Below are positions 33,725-43,036 of a DNA stretch of 53,053 nucleotides, in pieces. A model generated the notes under the pieces. That model was not told the DNA's origin. It ran no database searches and saw only the letters and a program-made list of their open reading frames with translations. The position numbers were made by a program, and so were the translations under genes. Each line of letters starts with the position of its first letter. Position 1 is the first letter of the stretch. Source of the DNA: Rhodopirellula sp. SM50. GTDB lineage: Bacteria > Planctomycetota > Planctomycetia > Pirellulales > Pirellulaceae. The stretch spans positions 1-53,053 of the forward strand of contig NZ_NTFY01000045.1 of NCBI RefSeq assembly GCF_002289565.1. Reading direction: 5' to 3'.

Positions 33725-34786
33725 TCAATTACCGGACGGGCGATTGACGATCAATTGGTCCAGACGTGGACCGATCGCGTCGAGAGGAAGAACCGAATCG
33801 ACCGCACCGGCCTCGATGGCGGCACGCGGCATCCCGAACACCACGCACGATGCTTCGTCCTGGGCGATTGTCACGCCGCCGGCCTGGTGAATTTTCATCA
33901 GTCCCTGGACACCATCGTTGCCCATCCCGGTCAAGATCACGCCCACCGCATCGCAGCCGAATGCTTCGGCGACGGTCTCGAATAGATGTGTTCCGGCGGG
34001 ACGGAAGCCGCCGATCGGTGCCGCGTCGGAAAGTCGAATGCGTGATTGACTGACGCCGAGATGTCGATCCTGGGGTGCAAAGTAGACCGTGGCAGGCAAC
34101 AATGGCTGATGGTCCTTGGCAATCTTTACGTCCAGCGGGATGACCTCGTCCAACCAGTTCGCAAAACCGTCCATGAATCCGTCGGCGATATGCTGGACAA
34201 TCAGTACCGGAACCGAGATATCGGTCGGCAGCGCGCCGAGAATCTTGACCAGCGCAGGCGGCCCACCGGTCGAAGCGGCGATCGCGATCACGCGGATTCG
34301 GTGTGGTTTCGACAGATAGTCCGGTGGCGACACCGCATGAACTTGATCGGCCTGTTGGGGCATCAGCTGTCGTCGCCGCCGAATGACAAAGACACCGGCC
34401 ATGGCCTTAACGACTCGGACCACTTCTTTTGCACGGGCGTCGTATTCGGGGGATGCCGGTCCGACAGGCTTGAGCAACAGGTTGACCGCTCCCGCTCGCA
34501 ACGTCTCCATCGCCGTCTCGACTTCGGCGGCTCGATCGGCACCGGAAATGATCACGATCGGCGTGGGTTCCTCGATCATGATTTCTCGAGTGGCGGCAAA
34601 CCCGTCCATGACCGGCATGTTCAAATCCATCGTGACCACATCGGGTTTCAACTTCTTGACCTGCGCCACCCCTTCGCGCCCGTTCCTGGCAAAACCGACA
34701 ACCTGCAGGTCCGGATCGGATCCCAAAATGGTTGCCAGCACCTCACGCGCCGTCGGTGAGTCATCGACGATCAAGACCCTCGGCAT
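33725..34786 (-). CDS. cheB: CheB: receptor methylesterase response regulator
   Basis: A 353-aa cytoplasmic enzyme with an N-terminal receiver (1-125) and a C-terminal methylesterase domain (about 163-348). The receiver has VDD at 8-9 and phosphoacceptor D54 in VVTMDLNMPVMDG. The esterase triad is S172 (AIAASTGGPP), H199 (VQHIADGF) and D291 (LTGMGNDG). It removes methyl groups from, or deamidates, glutamates on the chemoreceptor when phosphorylated by CheA. It is last in the six-gene operon; CheA stops 13 bases upstream. In a Wsp-type system it would correspond to WspF. Confidence 0.97.
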   Translation of the reverse strand: MPRVLIVDDSPTAREVLATILGSDPDLQVVGFARNGREGVAQVKKLKPDVVTMDLNMPVMDGFAATREIMIEEPTPIVIISGADRAAEVETAMETLRAGAVNLLLKPVGPASPEYDARAKEVVRVVKAMAGVFVIRRRRQLMPQQADQVHAVSPPDYLSKPHRIRVIAIAASTGGPPALVKILGALPTDISVPVLIVQHIADGFMDGFANWLDEVIPLDVKIAKDHQPLLPATVYFAPQDRHLGVSQSRIRLSDAAPIGGFRPAGTHLFETVAEAFGCDAVGVILTGMGNDGVQGLMKIHQAGGVTIAQDEASCVVFGMPRAAIEAGAVDSVLPLDAIGPRLDQLIVNRPSGN

Positions 34787-34799
34787 GCTCTGCGGCTTC

Positions 34800-37763
34800 C
34801 TAAATAAGTTGGGCGACGGTTTCCAGCAGATGCTGTTGCTCGAAATTTCCTTTCACGATGTAGGCGTTCGCGCCGGCATGAACGCCCCGCTGTTTGTCGG
34901 CATCGGAGCCGCGCGCGGTGACCAGCACGACCGGCATGTCCGCCGTCGATTCCAGACCGCGCAGCGCCGCGGTCAAATCGAATCCATCCATCCTCGGCAT
35001 ATCCACATCGGTGACGAGTATGTCAAACGGTTTTTCCTGGATCAGCTCCCACGCTTGTTGTCCGTCGGCGGCCGTCGTGACCTCATAGCCGGCCGATTCC
35101 AGGATGTTGCGCAACAGCACCCGTGTCGTGACCGAGTCTTCGGCCAACAGCAGCGTTCTGCCTTGGGTATCCGGCCCGGCGACAGTTTGTTTGCCCGAAC
35201 TCATCGACGTCCGCGATGCCGCCAACTGATCCAGCTTCAGCCCCAGTGCCGTTCGAACCACGTTGGCCGCGTTGATGACCAACGCAATCTTACCCGTCGG
35301 CAGCAACGTACAGCCAGAAAAATGCCGCAGCCGACGCACCCGCGATCCAAGATTCTTGACCAACACCTCTTGCTCAGACAAGACCTCATCCACCACCACC
35401 GCGACGGATTGGTCGGCCACATGCAACACGATGGCAAGCCCCTTGGCCGCGGTCCCCGCCAACAATCCCTTCGAGGGCAATCGCAAGGTCTGGGCCAGCG
35501 ACGCGACCACCATCGGAGCCTCACCAAGAAGCAGGGAATCACGCCCGGCCGAGGAGCGGAGGTCGCTGGGGCCGAAACGCACCAAACGCTGAATCGCCGA
35601 GGTAGGAATGGCGTACGTCTGGTCGGCGACCTTGACCATCATCGAACGAATCGTGGTCAACGTTAGCGGGACGTTCAACGTAAACCGGGTGCCCCGACCG
35701 GGCTTGAACGACACATCGACCGATCCGTGCAAGGATTCCACTTGGCTTTGCACGACATCCAACCCGACGCCGCGACCGGAAATGTCGGTGATCAGTTTCG
35801 CGGTCGAGAAACCGGGCGCAAAGATCAAGCGAGCTTGTTCTCTCGGATCGTCGGGAACCTCGATGTCTCGTTTGCGCGCGATCTCGCAAATGCGTCGCAG
35901 ATCCAGTCCGCCGCCATCGTCTTCGACTCGCACCTGAACCTGCCCGCCGCGCAGTTCCGCTGAAACCGTAATCGTTGCCCGCTCCGGTTTTCCCGCTGCG
36001 GCACGCTGCGCCGGTGACTCGACTCCGTGATCGGCGGAATTTCGGACCAGGTGCAAAAGCGGATCCTTTAGTCCCTCCAACACCGACCGATCGACTTCCA
36101 CCTCGGCGCCGACAATTTTCAACTCGATCTTCTTGTTACCGCCGGTCGCGATGTCACGCACGGCCCGTTGCAGCCCTCCGCAGGCATCCGAAAACGGCAA
36201 CATTCGTACGTTGTAGACTTCGTCATCCAACAGCCCACAGGTTTGTTGCAGCAGACGGTTATCCGACTCGATCGCACTGGCCAGCGCGTCCAGTCGCGAC
36301 GAGAGTGCGGTCAATCGACTGGCCGTGTGCTCGATCACCGCAGCAATCCGCCGCGGATTGGCGACGTCGCGATCGTCGAACGTCCGCTCGCCCAAATCAC
36401 GCATCGCCTGTTCGTTCTCACGCCAGGTTCCCCGCAGTTCCGCGGCCAAGTCACGCACCGCCGCGGCGTCCTTGGCGCGAAAGGCCAACCGACCGCGGGC
36501 CACAAGCAATTCGCCGCTGTGCGACAGCAAGGCATCGAGCTTCTCCGCGGGAACTCGAATCGATGCGCCCGGGTCGGATTTCACTCGCTGCGTCGGCAGA
36601 ATCTTTCCATCGGTCTTTGCCCCCGAAGCGACCTCGGCTTGGGGCTGGACCGCGACCGCCGCCGACGGCGTGTCCGTCACCTGCTTGGGCGAGGCCGGCT
36701 TGGGCGAGGCCGGCTCGGTTTCGGCGTCACCGGCTTCAGGCGTCGAACGCTCAGCGGCCGCCGCCGGCTCCGCCGATCCCGACAGCAATTCGTCGATTCG
36801 TGATGTCCGTGATTCAATCTCGCCCAGATCCAACTCGCGGCCTGATTTGAGCTGGTTTCCCGAGTCCCGAATCACATCGACCGCTTCGAGCATCGCGGTT
36901 GCCGTGCGGGTGGAATATTCAGTGGTCCCTGCGCGGATCGATTCCAATTCATCTTCCAATCGGTGACAGAGGGCTTGAACCGGCGCCAGTTTGACCACGC
37001 CCGCGGCCCCTTTCAGACTATGCGCCGAACGAAACAGGCTGGTCAACAGTTCGCCCCGTTCGTCAGGGTCCGTCACGCTTTCCATCGCAATCGCATCCCG
37101 GCTGAGACTCGCACAGCGGTCTTCCAGTTCTTCCAGGAAGACGGGAAGCAACGCCGCGTTGATGGGGGGCATTTTAGGTGCGGAATCGCGTTCGGTTTCC
37201 TGCGGCTCCACCTCGCGACTCGGCGGACTTACGTCAAACTCAAACTCATCGTCGTCGTCGCACGCTTCGTCGTCTTCGTCAATCGATTCTGCAACCCCCT
37301 CATCAAGCGGGGCTTCGTTTGCGGGGGCGACGTCGAGCGTTGCCGCGTCATTGCCGGTGACTTGGTCGGCCAGTCGCTCCAATTGAGGCAACATGTCGGT
37401 CAACGGCGCGCCTTCGAACCCTTGCTCGGCACGAATTCGCATGCCGATCTCTTCAATCGCGTCAACGACCTTCAACAAAATCGACGTCGTTTCTTGGGAC
37501 AGCGTCTGACCGGAGTCGCGGTAGTGCTCGAAAATATCTTCCAAGCGATGACAGGCGACGTGGATCGGATCGACGTGAACCACCGCCGAAGCCCCCTTGA
37601 GACTGTGGGCGGCGCGAAAGATTGACGTCCAGGCCTCAGCTCTTTCGTCGGCGGAAAGATTGTTCTCCAACGCCAACAGATCACGCCCCAGGCTACTGAC
37701 ATGCACGTGCAGTTCATCCAGGAACGTGGCCATCAGTTGCTGCACGAGTTGATCACGGTTCAT
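34800..37763 (-). CDS. cheA: CheA hybrid kinase: two HPt domains, HATPase, CheW domain and receiver
   Basis: A 987-aa chemosensory histidine kinase. Two HPt domains carry the phospho-His motif: H53 in AAHSLKGASA and H248 in SAHSLKGAAG. An acidic linker lies between them (about 150-200) and an Ala/Pro-rich linker after the second (about 325-400). Then come the dimerisation helices (about 410-500), the ATP-binding domain with LVRNSADHGVES, a GRGVGLDVV box, a CheW-like domain (about 690-815) and a C-terminal receiver (about 865-985, phosphoacceptor in LVTDVDMPRMDG). The receiver fused to the kinase is the hallmark of alternative-function systems (WspE, FrzE, ChpA-like). Duplicated HPt domains are unusual for a Wsp kinase. 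It probably phosphorylates its own receiver and CheB. Confidence 0.96.
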   Translation of the reverse strand: MNRDQLVQQLMATFLDELHVHVSSLGRDLLALENNLSADERAEAWTSIFRAAHSLKGASAVVHVDPIHVACHRLEDIFEHYRDSGQTLSQETTSILLKVVDAIEEIGMRIRAEQGFEGAPLTDMLPQLERLADQVTGNDAATLDVAPANEAPLDEGVAESIDEDDEACDDDDEFEFDVSPPSREVEPQETERDSAPKMPPINAALLPVFLEELEDRCASLSRDAIAMESVTDPDERGELLTSLFRSAHSLKGAAGVVKLAPVQALCHRLEDELESIRAGTTEYSTRTATAMLEAVDVIRDSGNQLKSGRELDLGEIESRTSRIDELLSGSAEPAAAAERSTPEAGDAETEPASPKPASPKQVTDTPSAAVAVQPQAEVASGAKTDGKILPTQRVKSDPGASIRVPAEKLDALLSHSGELLVARGRLAFRAKDAAAVRDLAAELRGTWRENEQAMRDLGERTFDDRDVANPRRIAAVIEHTASRLTALSSRLDALASAIESDNRLLQQTCGLLDDEVYNVRMLPFSDACGGLQRAVRDIATGGNKKIELKIVGAEVEVDRSVLEGLKDPLLHLVRNSADHGVESPAQRAAAGKPERATITVSAELRGGQVQVRVEDDGGGLDLRRICEIARKRDIEVPDDPREQARLIFAPGFSTAKLITDISGRGVGLDVVQSQVESLHGSVDVSFKPGRGTRFTLNVPLTLTTIRSMMVKVADQTYAIPTSAIQRLVRFGPSDLRSSAGRDSLLLGEAPMVVASLAQTLRLPSKGLLAGTAAKGLAIVLHVADQSVAVVVDEVLSEQEVLVKNLGSRVRRLRHFSGCTLLPTGKIALVINAANVVRTALGLKLDQLAASRTSMSSGKQTVAGPDTQGRTLLLAEDSVTTRVLLRNILESAGYEVTTAADGQQAWELIQEKPFDILVTDVDMPRMDGFDLTAALRGLESTADMPVVLVTARGSDADKQRGVHAGANAYIVKGNFEQQHLLETVAQLI

Positions 37764-37784
37764 CGGGTCGATTTCCCATGGGGT

Positions 37785-40334
37785 TTAGCGGTCGGTCAGT
37801 GACGCCAATTCGTCACTCAGTGCGGCCAGGTTTCGGGCGGCATCTTCGATATGCCCGATCGCTTCGACACTCTGTTTGGTGACCGTATCAATGTTGCGGA
37901 TCCCGTGATTCAACTGTCCCACGGCGGCGGCCTGTTGATTGGCGGTCGCCGAGATTTGTGACGCCGTCTGCGCGGACTCGGCCAACGTCGTCGCCAGTGA
38001 ATGAATGGTGCCGCCGGCCTGGCCGATGACTTCATTGGCATCGTGCACCGTACGCGTTCCCTGTTCGGTGGACAGCACGGCGGCATTGGTGGCTTGTTGG
38101 ATTTCACTCAGGATCACACGGACCTGGGCGGTGGCCCGTTTGGATTCTTGCGCCAACGACTTGACTTCGGCGGCGACAACCGCGAATCCCTTGCCGTGTT
38201 CGCCGGCGCGCGACGCTTCGACCGAAGCGTTGAGTGCCAGAACGTTGGTTTGCTCGGCGATTTCGCTGACCGTCGCAGTGATTTCACCGATCGCGGTGGC
38301 GCGTTCGGCCAACGACAGCATGCTGTCGGCGATCGACTCGACCTGCAGCTTGACCTTGTCCATGGCTTGGACCGAATCTTCGATGGCGCGGAGCCCGACG
38401 TTGCCGATTTCATCGGTGTGCCGAGCGGATTTGGCGACGTCATCGGCCCGCAACGCGGCTTGTGCCGCCGACTGCGCGATCTCATCAGCGGTCGCCACGA
38501 CCTCCGCCACCGTTGCCGCTTGCTCCTGTGTCCCAGCCGACTGCTGGCTGGTGGTCGCAAGGATCTGCTGGGTCGCCACGGCCAAACGGTGCACCGCGTC
38601 CCGAATCGCATAGAATAATTTAAGCCGTTCGGCGTCGGCCTGCTTGCGTGCGGTGATGTCTTGGATCAGCCCGATGAAGACCGTTTCGTCGTGGCGTTTC
38701 AATTCCGAGACACGCAGCGAGATCGCAAACGTCGAACCGTCTTTGCGGACCGCATCGAGTTCGCGGTCATGCCCGATGATGCGGGCTTCGCCGGTGGCAA
38801 AGTAGCGACGCAGATAGTCGTCATGTTGTTCGCGATGCGGTGAGGGCGTTAACATCGAAACGTTGTTTCCGATCACCTCATCGGCTCGATAGCCGAACAA
38901 AGATTCGGCGGCCAAGTTAAACGACGTGACGATTCCAGTGGAATCGATCGTCACCAAACCGTCGGCCGTCGCGTTGAAGAGCGCCTTGGTTCGGGCCTGT
39001 TGATCGGAAGCCTCGCGAATCATCGCGTTCAGTTTTCCCGTCATCGAGCGGAACGACGACTCCAACTTCCCCGCCTCCCCTAGACCGTGCGAGACGGCGA
39101 TTTCAGTTTCCAAATTGCCGGCAGCGATTTGGTCAGCCGATGCCAACAGGTCCGACAGGGAAGCGGTCAGTTTTCTGGCGATAAAGAAAACCAGCAGCAA
39201 GGCGGCGACGGTGACGATCGATCCGATCACCACATAAGTCGTTGCCAATTCATTGACGCTCGCCAAAGACGTCTCGCTGTACTCGCTCAAGGCAACGAAC
39301 CAGAATCGACTCGTGTCTTCTGGTGCGTTGTAAAACATCCGTCGATAGGTCGCCACCATCCCACGGCCATCGGGTCGCTCAGCAGTGCCGACGAATTCGG
39401 CGTACGTATCCATCTCCCGATCGTAGGCTCCCGCGGTATTGCGACGCGCCAGACGTGCGGCGCGGACAGGGCGGACCTCAGCGAAGACCGATGGGCTGAA
39501 CAGCGGAAACGCGTCGGCGCCACTGGAGTACAGAAACTGCATCGACTCGTCGGCGATTTCGATTTTCAGGCTATCGAATTCCCGGTCGCTGTCGATTCGT
39601 GACGGGTTAAACGCGACCGCACTTTCCAGTAGTCGACGCCCATCGACGGTGATGATGAAAATGCCCTTGAGCGTCTGCCCATCGCGGCCGGCACCCGCGG
39701 AAAAGAAAGGCGTGCAGAAGTGGACGGCCACCTTCCCCAACCGATCTTGCATCATCGGCGAAATGTGTACCTGCCCCTGCTTCAAACCGGCCGCCGACAA
39801 GAAATATCCTTCCCTGGCGATCGCAGCGATTCCTTCGGTAATCAGCACCGATGACGTTCCCTGCTTCTCCACCGCCATCACGCCTTCGCCCTCGGCGTCA
39901 TACACCGCGCAGCGAATCCGCTCGGGATAAAACGCCATTTGCGCCGAAACGATTTGCCCCAGCCGAGTGATCCAAAGTTCGGTGGTCGACCCCACTTGGA
40001 CCGGGTCTTGCCCGGGGTTGATCTCGTTTTCCCAGCACCTGACGATTCCGGGAATCGGTGGAAACGTGGGGATCGTCAGCGTGTCCGCTCGGGTCTGATC
40101 GACGACGCTCATGATCTGATTGGCGACCGCGTCGGTTTCCGCCCGCATCTTGTCCAACGTCATGTCCGTCACGACGTCGCGGCTGCGGTTGAACGCGATC
40201 CGCCCCATCGCAGCCATCGAGATGACAATCGCAATCGCCGTCAACGCGCTAAACTGCCAACGCAGGGAGATCGATTGAAATCGTTCGGACCAACTCATGC
40301 CGGGATGCTCGATCGAAGGGGGAGGGTCAATCAA
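37785..40334 (-). CDS. Methyl-accepting chemoreceptor with extracytoplasmic sensor, HAMP and PAS
   Basis: An 849-aa receptor (837 aa if the ATG at 40298 is used; the TTG at 40334 overlaps the CheW stop). A membrane segment at about 27-47 and another at about 366-390 flank a large extracytoplasmic sensor of about 320 residues, consistent with a double-Cache domain. After that come HAMP (about 391-445), PAS (about 455-560, with [27 protein letters not shown] split over 20) and the signalling domain (about 575-849). The hairpin tip [21 protein letters not shown] is present. No CheR-binding pentapeptide is visible at the C-terminus. A PAS between HAMP and the signalling helices adds an internal cytoplasmic sensor. 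It feeds CheA through the CheW proteins. In Wsp it would take the WspA role. Confidence 0.95.
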   Translation of the reverse strand: MIDPPPSIEHPGMSWSERFQSISLRWQFSALTAIAIVISMAAMGRIAFNRSRDVVTDMTLDKMRAETDAVANQIMSVVDQTRADTLTIPTFPPIPGIVRCWENEINPGQDPVQVGSTTELWITRLGQIVSAQMAFYPERIRCAVYDAEGEGVMAVEKQGTSSVLITEGIAAIAREGYFLSAAGLKQGQVHISPMMQDRLGKVAVHFCTPFFSAGAGRDGQTLKGIFIITVDGRRLLESAVAFNPSRIDSDREFDSLKIEIADESMQFLYSSGADAFPLFSPSVFAEVRPVRAARLARRNTAGAYDREMDTYAEFVGTAERPDGRGMVATYRRMFYNAPEDTSRFWFVALSEYSETSLASVNELATTYVVIGSIVTVAALLLVFFIARKLTASLSDLLASADQIAAGNLETEIAVSHGLGEAGKLESSFRSMTGKLNAMIREASDQQARTKALFNATADGLVTIDSTGIVTSFNLAAESLFGYRADEVIGNNVSMLTPSPHREQHDDYLRRYFATGEARIIGHDRELDAVRKDGSTFAISLRVSELKRHDETVFIGLIQDITARKQADAERLKLFYAIRDAVHRLAVATQQILATTSQQSAGTQEQAATVAEVVATADEIAQSAAQAALRADDVAKSARHTDEIGNVGLRAIEDSVQAMDKVKLQVESIADSMLSLAERATAIGEITATVSEIAEQTNVLALNASVEASRAGEHGKGFAVVAAEVKSLAQESKRATAQVRVILSEIQQATNAAVLSTEQGTRTVHDANEVIGQAGGTIHSLATTLAESAQTASQISATANQQAAAVGQLNHGIRNIDTVTKQSVEAIGHIEDAARNLAALSDELASLTDR

Positions 40335-40951
40335 GGTTGATCGTTCTGATCAATGTATATTCGGTCGCATCGAAGCAACGCGTCGCCGTCTAAGATCATG
40401 ACCGCGTCGGCGGTGCAGCCGATCAACAGATCGACGACACTTCCCAATCCGCCGCTCGGTTCACGGATCTCTTGTTTGCGGATCGTGGTCACGTGCTCCA
40501 ATTCGTCCACCAGAATCGCACACTCGGGTTTTTCCGTCCCCAGAACCAGCACCTGGGCATCGCGTTGTGTTTGGCCGGAAAGCCCCAAGAAACATCCCAA
40601 GTCGATGATGGCCGTGATCTCGCCACGCAGATTCGTCAGCCCCAAAAAGAAGTCGTCGGTGTCGGGAATCGGCGTGATCGATTGCGGCTGCATCAGCGCC
40701 AGCACGAATCGAGTTTCGATTGCGGCTTCTTCGCTGCCGAGACGAAAGCGAATCACCTCGATCAACTCACTCGTATCGATCACGCGTTCGGGAACGCGGG
40801 CGAGCTGCCGCGCGCGTTCGGCCATCAGCGACTTGATCTGCGCGTCGGACAGGTTCTCCGCGCTGCGAAGCGACTCCTGTGCACGCGATAGACGCTGCTT
40901 GATACCTTGCCAGTCGAATGATTCCCTGGGCGATCCTTCGTTGATCATCAT
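40331..40951 (-). CDS. cheW: CheW coupling protein, second in operon
   Basis: A 206-aa CheW-type adaptor. The start ATG at 40951 (or ATG 40948) overlaps the CheR stop at 40948 (ATGATGA), so coupling is likely. The first 60 residues form an extra helical region ([13 protein letters not shown]), then the CheW fold: [68 protein letters not shown]. It bridges receptors and CheA. The long N-terminal extension separates it from the 154-aa CheW at the head of the operon. It stops 1 base before, and overlaps, the receptor start. Confidence 0.92.
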   Translation of the reverse strand: MMINEGSPRESFDWQGIKQRLSRAQESLRSAENLSDAQIKSLMAERARQLARVPERVIDTSELIEVIRFRLGSEEAAIETRFVLALMQPQSITPIPDTDDFFLGLTNLRGEITAIIDLGCFLGLSGQTQRDAQVLVLGTEKPECAILVDELEHVTTIRKQEIREPSGGLGSVVDLLIGCTADAVMILDGDALLRCDRIYIDQNDQP

Positions 40952-42417
40952 GGATCTCGCCTCGATTCGATTCGTGACAGTTGTGACTGCGCCGCCACGG
41001 CGATATCGGCTATCGTCTCGCCGTTGGACATCGGCAACACATCGTTCGGATTCCCGAGGGCGCACAGTTCACAAACCCGACGAAAGTGTTTGCATGCAGA
41101 GCCATATTGTCCCTGGCCGCGCTGGATGGACGCAAATAGAAAATGCGACATCACCGAAGATCGGTTAAGAAAAATCGCCTTTCGTATCGATTCGAGTGCC
41201 ATCAGCGGCTGATCCGCGTCGGCCAGTAAGACTCCGTGGAGATAATGCAGCTCTTCCACCAACGGATGCCGCACCGTGGCCGTGCGACAAATTTGAAGCG
41301 CCCGGTCCGGATCCGTTGCGGCGACCAGTTTGATCTGCGCCAGGCACGCATCGGAATCGTCCCTCCGTTGACGCGCCGAACTCGTCTCCGCGAAATCGTC
41401 GGCGGCGTTGAAGGTCGTGACCGAGGCAACGCGTTTCGTGACCGGGTAGGCGGGCGGAGCGAAGGGTGTTTTGGCAGGCAGAGTTTTATCAGGCAGTGTT
41501 TCGCTCGCCCGCTGGCGGGCCTCGAAGTCGGTCGGGGAACTGGAACGCAATCGCCCGCCGGCCGCCGTTTTCGCCGCCGGTTTCGCCGCCGATTCGGCAT
41601 TCAGGGGACGGCGATAGAACACACCGTGATCGCACGCAACGACCTCATAGTCGGCATGTTCGACGAGCCGTGGATCGCCCGACGCGGTGATCAACCACCC
41701 GCCGGGCGCCAGGCACTTGAACAAGCGACGACTGATCTCACAAACCGTCTCGGCCCCGAAATAAATCAGCACATTTCGACACAGAATCAGATCCATGTTG
41801 CAGGTTCCGTTATCCGCAGCAGGATACGTGTTGGCCGCCAAATTCAACCGCTGAAATTGAACGCGTCTCTTGATGCGTTGCGACAGCGTGAACTGATCCC
41901 CGGACTCGGTCACGAAAGGACGGACCGCGTCGGAAGCTTGGCCACGAAACGACCAGGGCCGGAACACCGCTCGCTGCGCCTTTTCGATCGCGGCGGTAGA
42001 AAGGTCCGTGGCCAAAATGGTCGACGAGACGTGTTCTTGCGTGAACACGATCGCCAAGGAATAGGCCTCTTCGCCCGTCGCACATCCCGCCGACCAAGCC
42101 CGGATCGGCTCGTGATGTCCCCTCCGCGTACGGAAATCTGGAATGACCTTCTGGCGGACGAACTCGAAGTGCTGGTGCTCGCGAAAAAAATACGTTTCAC
42201 CGACGGTCAATTGATCGATCGCGTCGGAGAGCAACTGGGGATTTCTTTCCAAACGGCGTCGAAACTCCGTAAACCCCTCGACGCAATCCATCTTCATCAG
42301 TCGCCGAAGTGTCGTCATCGTGTGCCGATGTTGGTCTTCGCGGAACTTGAGCCCGGTGTGTTTCGTCACCCAATCCAACAGGTCTCGAAACTCGGACTCG
42401 TTTTCCGCACCGCTCAT
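40948..42417 (-). CDS. cheR: CheR methyltransferase with C-terminal TPR region
   Basis: A 489-aa receptor methyltransferase. Residues 1-90 form the N-terminal helical subdomain (FRRRLERNPQLLSDAIDQLTVGETYFFRE). The SAM-binding core shows IRAWSAGCATGEEAYSLAI (about 106-124), ILATDLSTAAIEKAQ and MDLILCRNVLIYF. After a Lys/Ala/Ser/Pro-rich linker the C-terminus (about 370-480) is helical and repeat-like, with LHYLHGVLLADADQPLMALESIRKAI, which fits TPR units. CheR-TPR fusions are typical of Wsp (WspC) and related systems. It methylates receptor glutamates. Its start overlaps the upstream CheW stop (TGATG). Confidence 0.95.
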   Translation of the reverse strand: MSGAENESEFRDLLDWVTKHTGLKFREDQHRHTMTTLRRLMKMDCVEGFTEFRRRLERNPQLLSDAIDQLTVGETYFFREHQHFEFVRQKVIPDFRTRRGHHEPIRAWSAGCATGEEAYSLAIVFTQEHVSSTILATDLSTAAIEKAQRAVFRPWSFRGQASDAVRPFVTESGDQFTLSQRIKRRVQFQRLNLAANTYPAADNGTCNMDLILCRNVLIYFGAETVCEISRRLFKCLAPGGWLITASGDPRLVEHADYEVVACDHGVFYRRPLNAESAAKPAAKTAAGGRLRSSSPTDFEARQRASETLPDKTLPAKTPFAPPAYPVTKRVASVTTFNAADDFAETSSARQRRDDSDACLAQIKLVAATDPDRALQICRTATVRHPLVEELHYLHGVLLADADQPLMALESIRKAIFLNRSSVMSHFLFASIQRGQGQYGSACKHFRRVCELCALGNPNDVLPMSNGETIADIAVAAQSQLSRIESRRDP

Positions 42418-42881
42418 CAGCCTTTCGCCTCCCGCGCCGGCGCGGACGAAACGATGGACGCCAATTCCGCCCGGTCGTCGGAACTCAACAGATCCCAGGG
42501 ATTGAGCAATTGGACAAACCCGAGCGTGGTCTTGGCCAACTGCCCGGTTGGCTCAGAATCTTCTTCCGCTTCGTCCGTCGCATCGGACTGCAGCATCGCG
42601 AGATCGACCGCACGATCGGCATGCAAGGCATAGCACAAGGCGCCGTCGCGAATGATCACCAGGTGATCGGTGTGGCGAACCGGCATCGCCGCCAATCGCA
42701 AGCACTTGCGGGTGTCCAGCACCGGAACCACCTCGCCGCGAAGATTGATGATCCCCATCACAGTTTCGGGGACCCGCGGCAGCGACAGGGGCGTCACCGC
42801 GCGGACGACTTCGACCACCAAATCGGCGGATACGCCAAGTTGACGCTCATCAATTTCGAAGACGAGGATGTTCTTCGCCAC
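42417..42881 (-). CDS. cheW: CheW coupling protein, first in operon
   Basis: A 154-aa stand-alone CheW with the usual blocks: ILVFEIDERQLGVSADLVVEVVRAV, ETVMGIINLRGEVVPVLDTRKCL and LVIIRDGALCYALHADRAVDLAML. An acidic stretch (SDATDEAEEDSEPTG) near residue 100 is an insertion before the last strand. It is the first gene of the six-gene chemosensory operon and its stop overlaps the CheR start. The promoter should lie in 42882-42970, where I find no clear consensus. Two different CheW proteins in one operon is the Wsp pattern (WspB and WspD). Confidence 0.93.
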   Translation of the reverse strand: MAKNILVFEIDERQLGVSADLVVEVVRAVTPLSLPRVPETVMGIINLRGEVVPVLDTRKCLRLAAMPVRHTDHLVIIRDGALCYALHADRAVDLAMLQSDATDEAEEDSEPTGQLAKTTLGFVQLLNPWDLLSSDDRAELASIVSSAPAREAKG

Positions 42882-43000
42882 ATTGACCTCGATCGGGGCG
42901 CAGACGCCCGCAGGCAGCAGAAGTCACCGAAGGAACGAAAAGACGCTGCCACTATTCTACTGTGAACGCAACGACAGCGTGTCCCCTCGGCCAGAGGGGC

Positions 43001-43036
43001 GGAAAAACAAGCACCACGTGCGATAACCGCGTGCTT
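43001..43036 (-). terminator. Probable terminator at the end of the ligase/peptidase operon
   Basis: On the minus strand AAGCAC and GTGCTT can pair around an inner GCGGTTATCGCACGTG loop, followed by GTTTTTCC. The hairpin starts inside the last codons of the first ligase gene. It would end transcription before the chemosensory operon begins at 42881. The inner stem is imperfect. Confidence 0.55.
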
